Assembly: GCA_900491605.1 (NCBI GenBank) | Contig: UESW01004566.1 | Span: 1,025,381-1,089,380 of the forward strand | DNA length: 64,000 bases | Direction: 5' to 3' | Source of the DNA: Calamus simplicifolius | Taxonomy: Eukaryota > Streptophyta > Magnoliopsida > Arecales > Arecaceae | In this document: piece by piece, positions 46,010 through 56,219 of the stretch | Layout: each line of letters opens with the position of its first letter | Position numbering within the stretch: position 1 is the stretch's first letter | Position numbers and translations under genes: made by a program | The notes under the pieces: generated by a model | Databases searched by the model: none | The model's input: only the letters and a program-made list of their open reading frames with translations | What the model was told of the DNA's origin: nothing

Positions 46010-48285
46010 TACCTAAATGCCTTGTGGAAGGGTGGTGGCATGGTAGGCGCAAGGCCTGCTGCTGTGCTTCGATCCTCTCATGGAATCCAGGGAATGAATC
46101 TTTCCACTCTTTTGGTTTTGGATCTGGCGGTGAGGCTGCTGTGCTTCGTCCTTGCAGAATTCAAAGCCTTTTGTATAAGCGTCAAAGCTGGCCTCCAAAA
46201 CTTCCTGCTCGAACTCTGCCGAAGCCTTAAAGTCACAACGGCCTTGGCCCCGGCCTCCTGGATGTGTGTCTCTGCCTTGGCCCAGGCCTCCCGAATCTGC
46301 GCCCCGCCCTGGTCTTGGCCTCCGACTCGTGCTTCAGCCTCGTCCTTAGCCTCCTTGGCGCGTGCCTCGGCCTCCCGGACCTTATCCTCCGCTTCCTCGG
46401 CACGGGCCTCGGCCTCGCTGGCATGGGCCTCCGCCCCGGCCCGCTGGTGGCCAGCATCAACCGCTGCTGCCTCTGCCGCAGCAGCTCTCCTCATCGCTAC
46501 CCGAGCCTCGTCTGCCGCCGTGTCGGCCCGGTCTTCTGCAAGCTGGAGTTGGCGGCGAAGCTCCGCCTTGGCCCTGGCCGAGTCCATCCTGGATGAGAGG
46601 GAATGCTGGGACACTACCGTGGAGGCACGAACGCCCTCAGCTTCGGCTTGGCGTTCGGCCTCCTTCACCCAACCGCTTAGGTCCTCCTCTCGGACCTTGG
46701 CCTCCTCCTACTGCCGAGCCAACTTCTTGGACAGCGCGCAGGCCTGCTCCTTGTATTTGTTGGCCCACCTAATGGTCAGCGCGAGTGCCTCCCCTGTATG
46801 AGTCGCCGCTGTGCGAAGGGCAAAGGACTCGTTGGCCAACTGCACCAAGAAGGCCCATCAGCCACATATCGACCAAAGTAGGGCAAAAGGAGGTTACGTT
46901 CGAAAGGTTACCTGAGCACGTTGACCATAACCATGTCGAGGATGGCGGCATGGGATTGCCTCCCTATCTCTCTTAGTTAGTCGCCCCCAGCAGTGGATAC
47001 GGTGGTCCTCCGATGTCTCGTCCGCCGTCCGCTGAGTCAACAGTGCAGATCACCGAGATGAGCTCCTCGACCCGGCCTGCTGCCCATTGGACCTTCTCGC
47101 CCCGACACTGGGGCTCCTAGCGGCGACCTCTCCCTCTTCGAATGTGGGAGGCGCCCTCTCATCTCTGGCTCAACGGGAGCCATAGGGCTTCTAGCGACTG
47201 CTACCTGCCCTGCCTCGGCAAATTCGGTGGCGGTAGGGGCTTCCTCTTCAAGATCAAAGACCACCATGGCAGTCTCGGTGGTGGCAGGGATCTCCCCCTC
47301 TTCTGTCTCAACCCCAGCTGGCCCGGGGACTCCCCCTTCACCTGGTGCCTGCCCTTCTGGTTTCGGCGCAAGCCCTTCGTGCCCTCTTGACTGGCATCGC
47401 CTGGCATCGTCGAAAACTTCATGGCTGCATAAAAAATAAGGGTTAGTACGCAAAAAGAAGAAAAAGGGAAAAATTTCTATAAAATGGGTAAAAGCCACGT
47501 CCGGCCAAGGGCAAGAAGAAAGGATTTCTGTGCTCACCAACTACCGGAGCTAGCTCGGCCTCGTATAAGTTCTCCTCGGATAGGAGGTCCTTGTAGGAAG
47601 GAATCTGGGAGTTAGAGAAATGGCGGAAGAGCTCCTCATCCTTATCACTTATAGCTGAATTTTCATTGGAGCTCACATTTGGTTCCCCCCATTCGGCCCT
47701 CACTCCCTCTATATGGGCAAAAGAAACCGAGACTTCCACCCCCTTATCTTGGACGGAAGACCCAATGGGAGAGCCCTGCCCGGCCTGGCGGTAAACACCC
47801 ACTAGGACCCCTCACCCTGGCGGTGAAGTTTGTAAAGAGCTCGGAATAAGGACAGGCTGGCCATGGACCCCTGAAAATGGCAAAGGATGACGAAGGCGCA
47901 GAAGATCTGAATCGAGTTCGGAGTCAACTGCGCCGGTACTAACCTATACCTATTCAAGAGGTTTAGGAAGAAGGGATGAAAAGAAGCCACAGCCCGCACC
48001 TAAAAAACTCCTCGTACAGAGCAACTCGTCCGGGGAGGACGGAGTTCACTATGTCTTCAGGGCCAAGTGCGGACAAACGAATGAATTCTGGGACCTTATA
48101 CGTAGTCCTATTGGCCTCTACCTCCTCAGGGGTCATGGTGGAGGCGATCCCCCCGGCCCCGCTGGGTCAAGGCTAGTTGCTGGAGAAGGCACCGGGCGGC
48201 GGAACGAAATGGGAACGGCTCTCACCGGGGAAGAGGACGGATCTACTACTGGTCTCTTACCCTCTCTAATAGCTTTACGGTCCAT
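46010..48285 (-). pseudogene. Gypsy-2 antisense gene (PF04195-like domain plus coiled coil), lightly broken
   Basis: ATG at 48285 opens MDRKAIREGKRPVVDP. After frame changes: IRLSALGPEDIVNSVLPGRV, ALYEEFFRCGLWL, FHPFFLNLLNRYRLVPAQLT and PNSIQIFCAFVILCHFQG (48,150-47,850), the pattern of PF04195, the putative gypsy-type transposon domain. An acidic linker ends at a donor (GT at 47537-47536); the acceptor AG is at 47426-47425 with a TACTAAC branch site at 47448-47442. A second possible intron is 46911-46840. The last exon is an Ala/Glu/Arg coiled coil (46,668-46,200) ending AYTKGFEFCKDEAQQ. It is comparable to Gypsy-1 20,215-21,470. Role unknown. Confidence 0.75.
47425..47537 (-). other. Intron with intact signals in the Gypsy-2 antisense gene
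   Basis: Minus strand: donor TTG/GTGAGCAC, branch-site TACTAAC 22 bases before the acceptor, T-rich run, acceptor ATGCAG/CCATG. Length 113 bp, usual for plants. The intron interrupts the linker between the PF04195-like domain and the acidic region. Confidence 0.65.
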
Positions 48286-48436
48286 GGATCAAAGGTTGAA
48301 GGTGAAAAATGAAAACTAACCTGGGGATTTGTTAAGAAGACGAAGGCTAAAGGTCTCGGGTTGCAAGGAAGCTGAGAGGGAAGAAGGCAAGAGAGCAATG
48401 GCAGTATAAAACTCTCCCCCCAGACTCGGGAGGCAT

Positions 48437-48444
48437 CTTTTATA
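48437..48444 (-). promoter_or_regulatory. Probable TATA box of the Gypsy-2 antisense gene
   Basis: TATAAAAG on the minus strand, about 150 bp before the ATG at 48285, with a C/T-rich leader between. A CCACGTGGCC G-box-like motif lies just upstream (about 48,477-48,486). Confidence 0.5.
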
Positions 48445-48851
48445 CCCCAATTTCAAACCAACCGCCCCAAGATCGGCCACGTGGCCCTCGCCTATTACGC
48501 TGTATCCCAAAGCATCGGCCTTTTGCCCATGATCAAGGCGCCCCACCTCGATTCCACCAAGGAGCGAAGTCTTCGGCCAATAGTAATGCTTGAAGTACGG
48601 AGCAGCAATGATGACTCTTACCTTTTTTCATCCTCCAAGAAGCACCCCCTCAAATCGACGGGGACCGACGTCAGCGCCCATCTACCGCATGATTACGGAA
48701 GATCTTCGAGGCGACGTCGCTTCGGAAGGCGCGCCATTTCCCGCCATTTAAAGTGCCTAAAGTCAGTTATCATAGCCTTTGAATTTTCACGCTCCTATCG
48801 CCCAAAGGGCGACTGGCACTTGGCCTTCGCGCTTAGGAGCGGGGGGGCATC

Positions 48852-51673
48852 TGATGTGACCAGTGATGTGGCCAATAAAGTCACAGTTGTAATCATGGCA
48901 AAATCAACCATGTGGCACCAGTGCAGCCTCGTCAGCCCCGTCTTCTCCAAGGCGCGCCGTGGCGGCCCCGACCTCCTAAGGCCGTCCCCCGGTGGCCCCG
49001 TCTTCTCAGGATGTGCCGTGGCAACCCCGACCTCCTAAGGCTGGCCCACGGTGGCCCCGTTTTCTCCAGGACGTGCCGTGGCGGCCCCGACCTCCCCAGG
49101 TCGGCCCCGTCCACCCCGGCTTCTCCAAGGCACGCCGTGGCAGCCCCGACCTCCTAAGGCCAGCCCCCGATGGCCCCGTCTACTCTAGGACGTACCGTGG
49201 TGGCCCCAGCCTCCTAAGGCCGGCCTCCGATGGCCCCATTTTCTCCAGGACGCTGTGGCGGCCCCGACCTCCTAAAGTCTGCCCTCGGTGGCCCGTCTTC
49301 TCCAAGGCGCGCCGTGGTAGTCCCGACCTCCTAAGGCCGGCCCCCGGCGGCCCCGTCTTCTCCAAGGAATTCCATGGCAGCCCCGACCTCCTAAGGCTGG
49401 CCCTCTGTGGCCCCAGCTTCTCCAAGGCGCACTGTGGGCCGCGTCCTCCTAAGGCTGGCCCCTGGCAGCCCCGGCTTCTCCAAGGCGCATCGTGGCAGCC
49501 CCGACCTCCTAAGGCTGGCCCCCGATAGCCCTGTCTCCTCAGGACGTGTCGTGGCGGCCCCGTCCTCCAAAGGCCAGCCTCCGGCGGCCTCGTCTTCTCC
49601 AAGGCACGCCGTGGCGGCCCCGACCTCCTAAGGCCGGCCCCCGGCGGCCCTGTCTTCTCCAAGGTGTACCGTGGCGGCCCCGATCTCCTAAGGCCGGCCC
49701 CCGGTGGCCCCGTCTCCTCCAGGATGTCCGTGGTGGCCTCGACCACCTAAGGCCGGCCCCCGGCGGCCCCGTCTTCTCCAAGGCCTGCCGTGGCGGCCCC
49801 AACCTCCTATGGTTGGCCCCAGCGGCCCCGTCTTCTCCAAGGCATGCCGTGGCGGCCCCGACCTCCTAAGGCTGGCCTCTGGCGGCCCCGTCTTCTCCAG
49901 ACACGTCGTGGTGGCCCCAACCTCCTAAGGCCATCCCCCGATGGCCCCGTCTTCTCCAGGATGCGCCATGGTAACCCCGACCTCCTAAGGCCGGCCCCCG
50001 ATGGCCCATTTTCTTCGGGACACACCGTGGCGGCCTCGACCTCCCCAGGTTGGCCCCATCCGCCCCGGCTTCTCCAAGGCACCGTGGCGGCCCCGACCTC
50101 CTAAGCTGGCCTCCGGTGGCCCCGTCTTCTATAGGACACACCGTGGCAGCCCCGACCTCCTATGTCCAGCCCCCGATGGCCCCGTTTTCTCCAGGATGCT
50201 GTGGCGGCCCCGACCTCCTAAAGCCGGCCCTCGGTGGCCCCGGCTTCTCCAAGGGCGCCGTGGCAGTCCCGACCTCCTAAGGCCGGCCCTCGGTGGCTCC
50301 GGCTTCTCCAAGGCATTCCATGGCGCCCCGACCTCCTAAGGCTGGCCCTCGGTGGCCCCGTCTTCTCCAAGGCGCCGTGGCGGCCCCGTCCTCCTAAGGC
50401 GGCCCCCGGCAGCCACAGCTTCTCCAAGGCGCGTCGTGGCGGCCCCAACCTCCTAAGGCCAGCCCGGCGACCCTGTCTCCTCCAGGACGCGCCGTGGTGG
50501 CCCCGACCTCCAAAGGCCGCCCCCCAGCGGCCCGTCTTCTCCAAGGCATGCCATGGCGGCCCCGACTTCCTAAGGGCCCCAGGCGGCCCCGTCTTCGACT
50601 TCCTGGCCCCAGGCGGCCCCGTCTTCCCCAAGGCACGCCATGGCGGCCCCGATCTCCTAAGGCCGGCCCCCGGTAGCCCCGTTTCTCCAGGATGCGCCGT
50701 TGCGGCCCCGACCTCCTAAGGCCGGCCCCCGGCGGCCCCGTCTTCTCCAAGGCACGCCGTGGCAGCTCCGACCTCCTAAGGTCGGCCCAGATGGCCCCGT
50801 CTTCTTCAATGCATGCCGTGGCGGCCCCGACCTCCTAAGGCTGGCCTCTGGTGGCCCCGTCTTCTCCAGGATGCGCCGTGGCGGCCCCAACCTCCTAAGG
50901 CCGGCCCCGATGGCCCCATCTTCTCCAAGGCGTGCCGTGGCAGCCCCGACCTCCCCAGGTCGGCCCCGTCCACCTGGCTTCTCCAGGACACGTCGTGGTG
51001 GCCCCGACCTCCTAAGGCTGGCCCTCGGCAGCCCCATCTTCTCCAAGGCATGTCGTGGCGGCCCCGACCTCCTAAGGCCAGCCCTCGGCAGCCCCATTTT
51101 CTCCAGATGCACCGTGGCAGCCCCAACCTCCTAAGGTCGCCCTGCACCTGCTATAACCACCAACCGTCTGACCCGCTCAGACTGGCATCTCCTGAGCACA
51201 CTGTTGATGGACCAGACCCACCTACCAGCCGATTCTGCCGACTGATGGGACCTGGCTCACCAACCACTGGCTCCCCCTCTCCGATGGGATAGGACCCACC
51301 AACTAGCCCAAGCTCACGTAACCCCCACGTGTCCCGCAGACATTCCCTTCTCACGGAATGTCATGGGCCCGAACCCATGCAGATTTCAATGGCCTATAAA
51401 AGGGTAAGTCCACAAGAGATTCATGTATGCTAACATAAGCACTCCCTCACTTTTCCATCTAGAGAGACTCCACTTCTAAGGGTTCTTTGGACCTAAGAGG
51501 GCTCTCTCGAGCCTTCCTTCGGTATGACCTCGATCACTGACTTGGGCATCGGAGGGTCCCCACCAGAGAACCCCTTCGGTCTTGGGACTTCTTGCAGGTC
51601 ATTCGGCTGCCCAAGGACCTCGCCAGCAGCCAGATCAGGTCTCCCAGTGCTCCACGTCTACGGTCGTGCATCA
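48852..51673 (+). repeat. 3' LTR of Gypsy-2
   Basis: Begins TGATGTGACC after a purine tract (AGGAGCGGGGGGG at 48,835-48,847) and ends GTGCATCA; the TGATG/CATCA tips match the Gypsy-1 LTR. TATAAAAGG is at 51395-51403. The block GGGCATCGGAGGGTCCC to GGGACTTCTTGCAGGT (51,543-51,599) matches Gypsy-1. Length 2822 bp, of which about 2.2 kb is minisatellite. TCAAA follows. Confidence 0.82.
48935..51140. repeat. 60-bp minisatellite in Gypsy-2 LTR U3, about 37 copies
   Basis: Unit made of GGCGGCCCCGACCTCCTAAG, GCCGGCCCCCGGTGGCCCCG and TCTTCTCCAAGGCACGCCGT. Copies vary by substitution and small deletions. GC-rich with dense CpG. A 60-bp period keeps frames open, giving many Pro/Arg/Gly-rich ORFs on both strands that I regard as by-products. 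It ends about 255 bp before the TATA box. Confidence 0.92.
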
Positions 51674-52470
51674 TCAAAAGCCAATTAATAGGGAGCATGA
51701 TTCCCTATGAAACAATTCTAGATCATCATCTTAGAATGATCTTTGGAGCGTAAAAGCATCTACTAATTAAGCAATGTAATTAAGCTTTATACGCGATGAA
51801 AGTTGACTGTAACGTATGACTATTCAATGTTCAACCTTGTGCTTTATTTAATTAAGCAATACAAGTGATCTTCTAGGCAAGTCTTTGCGGCTTCTTCATC
51901 TTTCTTTTTTATAATTTTTTAAAAATTTAATTTGAGGGCTTGTGTTGGTGTGTGATTTGAGGTTATAGAAAATTTTGACATTCTACTTGGAAGAAAGCCC
52001 GTTTGGTCGAATTAAATTTTGGCAAAGGGATGAAGTTTATCAAAAGTAAAGCACCTCACAGGGATGTTTTTGAAATTTCCATTATGAAAATGAATCCAAT
52101 TTATGTTATATATATATATATATAAGAAAAATGTTCAATTGAATTATGGATAGAAATCTTAGTAAAAAGTAAGTTATGCTACCGTTAACAATTTCTTTTA
52201 TTGGTAGAGGATTGGTTCTGCCATATATCTAAGGCCTAGGCCAATTTTGATGGCGAATAAATATCAATCAAGCCTGACTCGAGAAAGTCTACTTGTGCTA
52301 ATTTACCTAATATTTTGGATCTCATTGGCCCAGATGCTCAGGCCCACCTAGAAAGCGTCTTAAGAGATTGTAATTATGAATTTAAGACAAGATCAATATG
52401 GGTTCCATGCTTGGGCTTAGGCTATGCTAAGATTAGCCCTAACAATGCTCTCAGGCAATTTAATTGTCAA
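51674..52470. repeat. Dispersed repeat R, copy 1, right part
   Basis: Matches 57,095-58,280 in blocks: TTCCCTATGA and TAGATCATCAT (51,700-51,730 and 57,108-57,132), GACATTCTAC with GAAGAAAGCC (51,978 and 57,342), AAAAGTAAAGCAC (52,040 and 57,407), CAATATGGGTTC with CTTGGGCTTAGGC (52,396 and 58,230). The 62-codon ORF at 52,315-52,503 is not conserved as protein in copy 2. Confidence 0.65.
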
Positions 52471-53132
52471 GCTAGAGCAATCAAGCTATCAGTACTTCGG
52501 TAAAGAATTTCTAGTTTACTCTATCAAATGCATTCTTATGATCAAGTTCATAAAATAGTCAAGTGCCATACCTTTTTTCCCTTTTTTTTTTTCTACCTAC
52601 TTTCTTTCCATCTTTTCTTTGTTCCCTTTCCTTTTTTTAACATGATAATATCTGCTACAAAGCAATTTTCAAGACAATCAAAATTTGATACCAAAAGCCT
52701 AGAACAGTTAGTAAAAACTTTTAGCAAAATACCAAGGGGTTTAGGATCAAATGTAAATACGTAATTAGATTTCCATTTCCATCTGTCTCCTGAAACTTTC
52801 TATAATAAGCTGTAACCTCATATCAAGAAATACAAAAAGAAAAAATCCCAACCATTCGTTAGCAGAAGTCATCAACAACCGCGTCCACCACCTTGCATAC
52901 CCTTCTTCTTCAAATTCATGCTGATGCCTTTCGTTTCTCCTTCTGTTTTCTTGTAAGAATTATATTTGCTGAAATTTCTTTACCAAGGACCGGAAATAAG
53001 CGCACAGAGAAAAGCCAGACTTGTTAAAATCATTATGGCTTTACTGCACCCATTACCCTGCAAAACCCCACCACGACAAATTAACAGCCCACCACCCAAG
53101 GATGAAGTCTTGTAAAGAAAAGATGGCAGCTC
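52471..53132. other. No gene seen; possible 5' flank of the GDSL pseudogene
   Basis: AT-rich with a T-run near 52,580. The last 150 bp before 53,133 could be the leader of the GDSL gene. No clear TATA box at a fitting distance was found. Confidence 0.35.
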
Positions 53133-53405
53133 ATGGCAACTGTGATCATTGCTCTCACTCTCACCATCTCCATTGCCATGGCCACTGCAACGAGCTCAAG
53201 AGTCATATTTGTGTTTGGGGACTCCTTAACGGACGTTGGCAACAACAATTTCCTTCGTTCTGCAAAGTCCAACTACCTTTGGTATGGAGTCGATTACTTA
53301 AACGGCCAGGCCAGCTGGGAGGTTCACCAATGGAAGAACAATAGAAGACTATCACACCTTAGACCGGCTATCACACCTTAGACCCAGTTGGTGATGGCTC
53401 AGGAG
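53133..53405 (+). pseudogene. GDSL esterase/lipase exon 1, frameshifted and truncated
   Basis: ATG at 53133 opens a hydrophobic leader (MATVIIALTLTISIAMATAT), a likely secretory signal peptide. VIFVFGDSLTDVGNNNFL follows, which is block I of the plant GDSL family with the catalytic Ser in GDSL. SNYLWYGVDYLNGQA is the next conserved stretch. It should continue ATGRFTNGRTI; that is found one frame away (GRFTNGRTIEDYHT) because of one extra base near 53,314. An 18-bp duplication (CTATCACACCTTAGACC) follows, then the reading ends. Blocks II, III and V are absent. Full family members have about 350 residues. Confidence 0.85.
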
Positions 53406-54304
53406 TGACAACCCGCTGCATGCCAGACATATGCAAGGCATCCAATAATACTACAATAGATATAAGGAGGGATAATAACTATATATATCATTTTAGTTCA
53501 AAACATTCTTAGTACAAGTCATATAATATTTGGGCAACAAGCCAAAATTATAAAATCATATTGAGGTTATATGTAACATATATAATTTATTCACCCAAAT
53601 GTAGCTCCAAACTGTTCCAGTTGTTGCCCTCTTTAGTTTTGAGGCTCTGAAGAATATTGTGAGATTTAAATGAGCTCACACTCAGTAAGTAAGCTTATTG
53701 TAACATAATATAGCCATTCCAAGATTTTAACAAATCAAATACATATCAAGCTTCTATAATTCAAATATATCTTATCATGTTATCAAATCACACATATCAT
53801 ATGCTTAAAATAATTTGAAAGCAAATGCTATGTAGTATTTCAAAAATACTGTTTCAAAACAAATCCACTACACAACTGTAATTAACATATATATTTTACT
53901 TTTACTAATGTCCCACGGTCATACACTATGTTTATGTAAACAGGACACCTTAAAGGTGTATCCTCTCTATACGTTCCCTATAGAGGAAGGGTTCTAGTAC
54001 CAGTGTCATGTCACAAATCATATTATGTCACAGCATACCCAATGGGTGTCCTCCATATATGACCCTATGAAGGTGGATCACAGAGTCATGTAGCATATCA
54101 GATTATATCATGTCCCAGTTGCACACTCTATGAGGGTGCATCAAAGTCATATAGTATATCGCGTCATATCATGTCATGTCATAACGAACCATGGTGGCAC
54201 ATAATAGCAAATATATAAAACATCATTTTCATGTTTTATGTGCAAAAATATAATCAATATGCTTTTTACATTTACAATAGTTTGAACATATCAAGATACA
54301 CATG

Positions 54305-54310
<6 letters not shown>

Positions 54311-54340
<30 letters not shown>

Positions 54341-54350
54341 TATATATAAT
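54311..54350. repeat. (CATA)n(TA)n microsatellite
   Basis: Six CATA units followed by a TA run. Confidence 0.95.
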
Positions 54351-55643
54351 AATAATTTTGATAGAGATAGACGTAAACTAACATGAGCAAAAATAATTAA
54401 AAAATATATAACTATTTATAATTTAAATGTTGATGATTATGAATAAAGCAGAGTAGAGGAAGCAGATTTATGTAGCCGATCCCATGTAGTTGGAAAAAGG
54501 CTTAGATGAGTTAGTTGAGTTGAGTTCAATATCTTGAAGAATTTGATAATTTCAAAATAATCATGTTAACAATCAATTGCATGTATAAAATGCCATCTAT
54601 TTTGTCAAAATTAGTAATTTCAAATAATCATATCAAATAATCAATTCTATGTATAAGGTACCATATATTTAGCAATTTCAAAATAATCAAGTCAAATGAA
54701 CACTTGCATGTATGGGGTACCACAAATTTTATTTTTTTAATTTTTTAAATAATACTATACATAAATTAATTTTATTATTTAAAAATGGACATAATTTAAT
54801 AATAATTTATGGAAATCATTGTAATTCGCTTACTCTTAACATTAATCCAAGAATGAAAATTAGTTATGTGGGTTTTTGGATATCTATAACATGATTTTCT
54901 AAATTTTAATTTTCAAAATCGGAATGTCAAAGTAACTCCTATACTCTATCTAATCTAATTCTGTACCAAATTTGGGGGTTAAACATCTCAAAATATATCA
55001 ACTCAAATGAGAAAATAAAAAATTTTCAACAAATTATGATCAAAATTGGTCCAAATCTCACTTTTCTTTTGTTAGGCCTAGCCCAATTTGGGGCCCAACA
55101 TTTGGGCCCAAACGGGTTCACTTCGGCCCAACCCCCTTCCTTCCCCACCCTTGGTTCACCCAAACCAGGGGAGATGGCCGGAGGCCTAGGCCCATTGCCG
55201 GCCCTTTCTTGGGGTCCGACTGGCCACCGACGACTGACCCAGTGCCGGCTGCCAATGATGGCCACCCCCTCATCATCTCTTTTCCTCTTTTTTCTCTCTT
55301 CTTCCTTTTCTTCCTTTCTTCTCGTCACCATCTTTCTCTCAGTGATGGCACGGCTGGCCTCCTTTGGCCGATCGGACCCCATCGGATGCGCTCCAGTGCC
55401 AGGCGAGGCCGTCGCCCACAGTCCAAGCCTGAAATAAGGTTGGAGCTGGTTCGGCTTCCGATACAGGGGAAGGTCACTCGGTGGCCCCCTCTCTCTTCTT
55501 TGACTTCCTTGAGCGACTGGCTGCCTCCCTCCCTCCCTTCGGCATTTGGTCTGTTTGGCGCCGTCATGGCCCTCGGTTTGGTTGCGGCACGGCCCAGCCA
55601 TGGCGACTGTGGGGCGATCGAACACCCCCCTTCCTCCTCGTCT

Positions 55644-55644
<1 letters not shown>

Positions 55645-55681
<37 letters not shown>

Positions 55682-55716
55682 TCCCTCTCTCTCTCTCTCT
55701 CCCTCCCTCCCTCCCT
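55645..55716. repeat. (CT)n / CCCT microsatellite
   Basis: Long CT run, then CCCT and CCCTC variants. It gives Ser/Leu repeats in forward ORFs and Arg/Glu repeats in reverse ORFs, which are by-products. Confidence 0.95.
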
Positions 55717-56219
55717 TGCCACGATGGAGGACTTATCGGGTGGTGGCAAACAGGAGCGGTGACAGTGATGGAGGCGGAGTGGGGGGTGGAGGGGGCTACG
55801 CACGGCGAGTGGTAGGCAGAGTTGATAGAAAATAATATAAAACATAAAAATGTATTGACTTTTTTAAGATTTATGCTTGGATCGAAGTCAAATTTGGATT
55901 TAATTAAGGATTAATATTTCAAGCCTTCTTTGAAATCAAAATTTGAGCTACATTTCAGATGGATCCATGCTTGGTCAATTAGTGGCCCTTGTCTCAAATT
56001 TTTTGAGGTTCTAATTTTAAGTTTGGACCCACTGCAATTTAGTTCAAGCCGGAATCATAACTCTACTAAAACTATGTTGGCTTGGTGGACCGTGGCACAG
56101 CCCAAGCTCACTACGAGCCTTAGTGGCAAAGGAGCATGCATGGAACATTTGATGGAGGAGAACAATGAAAATTTTATAATGGTAAAGTTTTGAAATATAG
56201 AAGATTGAGTGGTAGAGCA

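Larger units (their letters stand above)
45791..51673 (+). mobile_element. Gypsy-2, 5'-truncated Tat-lineage element
   Basis: Only the 3' end of a Tat element is present: the antisense gene (46,010-48,285, minus), a purine tract and the 3' LTR (48852-51673). No gag or pol is found, so the left boundary near 45,791 is a truncation. It divides repeat R: the left part ends at about 45,790 and the right part resumes at 51,674. It is related to Gypsy-1 but with a different minisatellite, so it is not the missing end of Gypsy-1 (both contain the coiled-coil part of the antisense ORF). Confidence 0.8.
53406..55900 (-). repeat. LTR-like non-coding stretch, probably a Gypsy LTR in reverse
   Basis: No ORF of note. 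On the minus strand it has the layout of chromovirus LTRs: a GC-rich stretch with GGCCCAA repeats (55,070-55,600), AT-rich sequence, then a GAGCTCATTTAAATCTCAC stretch (53,660-53,680), ending at CGGGTTGTCA next to the GDSL fragment (53,406). No PBS or partner LTR was identified. If correct, this insertion cut the GDSL exon. Confidence 0.35.

Noticed and set aside
45965..47439. Plus-strand ORFs up to 278 codons
   Set aside because: Shadows of the minus-strand coiled-coil gene of Gypsy-2; the plus reading is Ala/Ser-rich with no domain.
48912..51292. Many Pro/Arg/Gly-rich ORFs of 60-190 codons
   Set aside because: By-products of the 60-bp LTR minisatellite; open on both strands in several frames.
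55036..55850. ORFs of 130-208 codons on both strands
   Set aside because: GC-rich LTR-like sequence plus a CT microsatellite. No domain, and overlapping frames are equally open.
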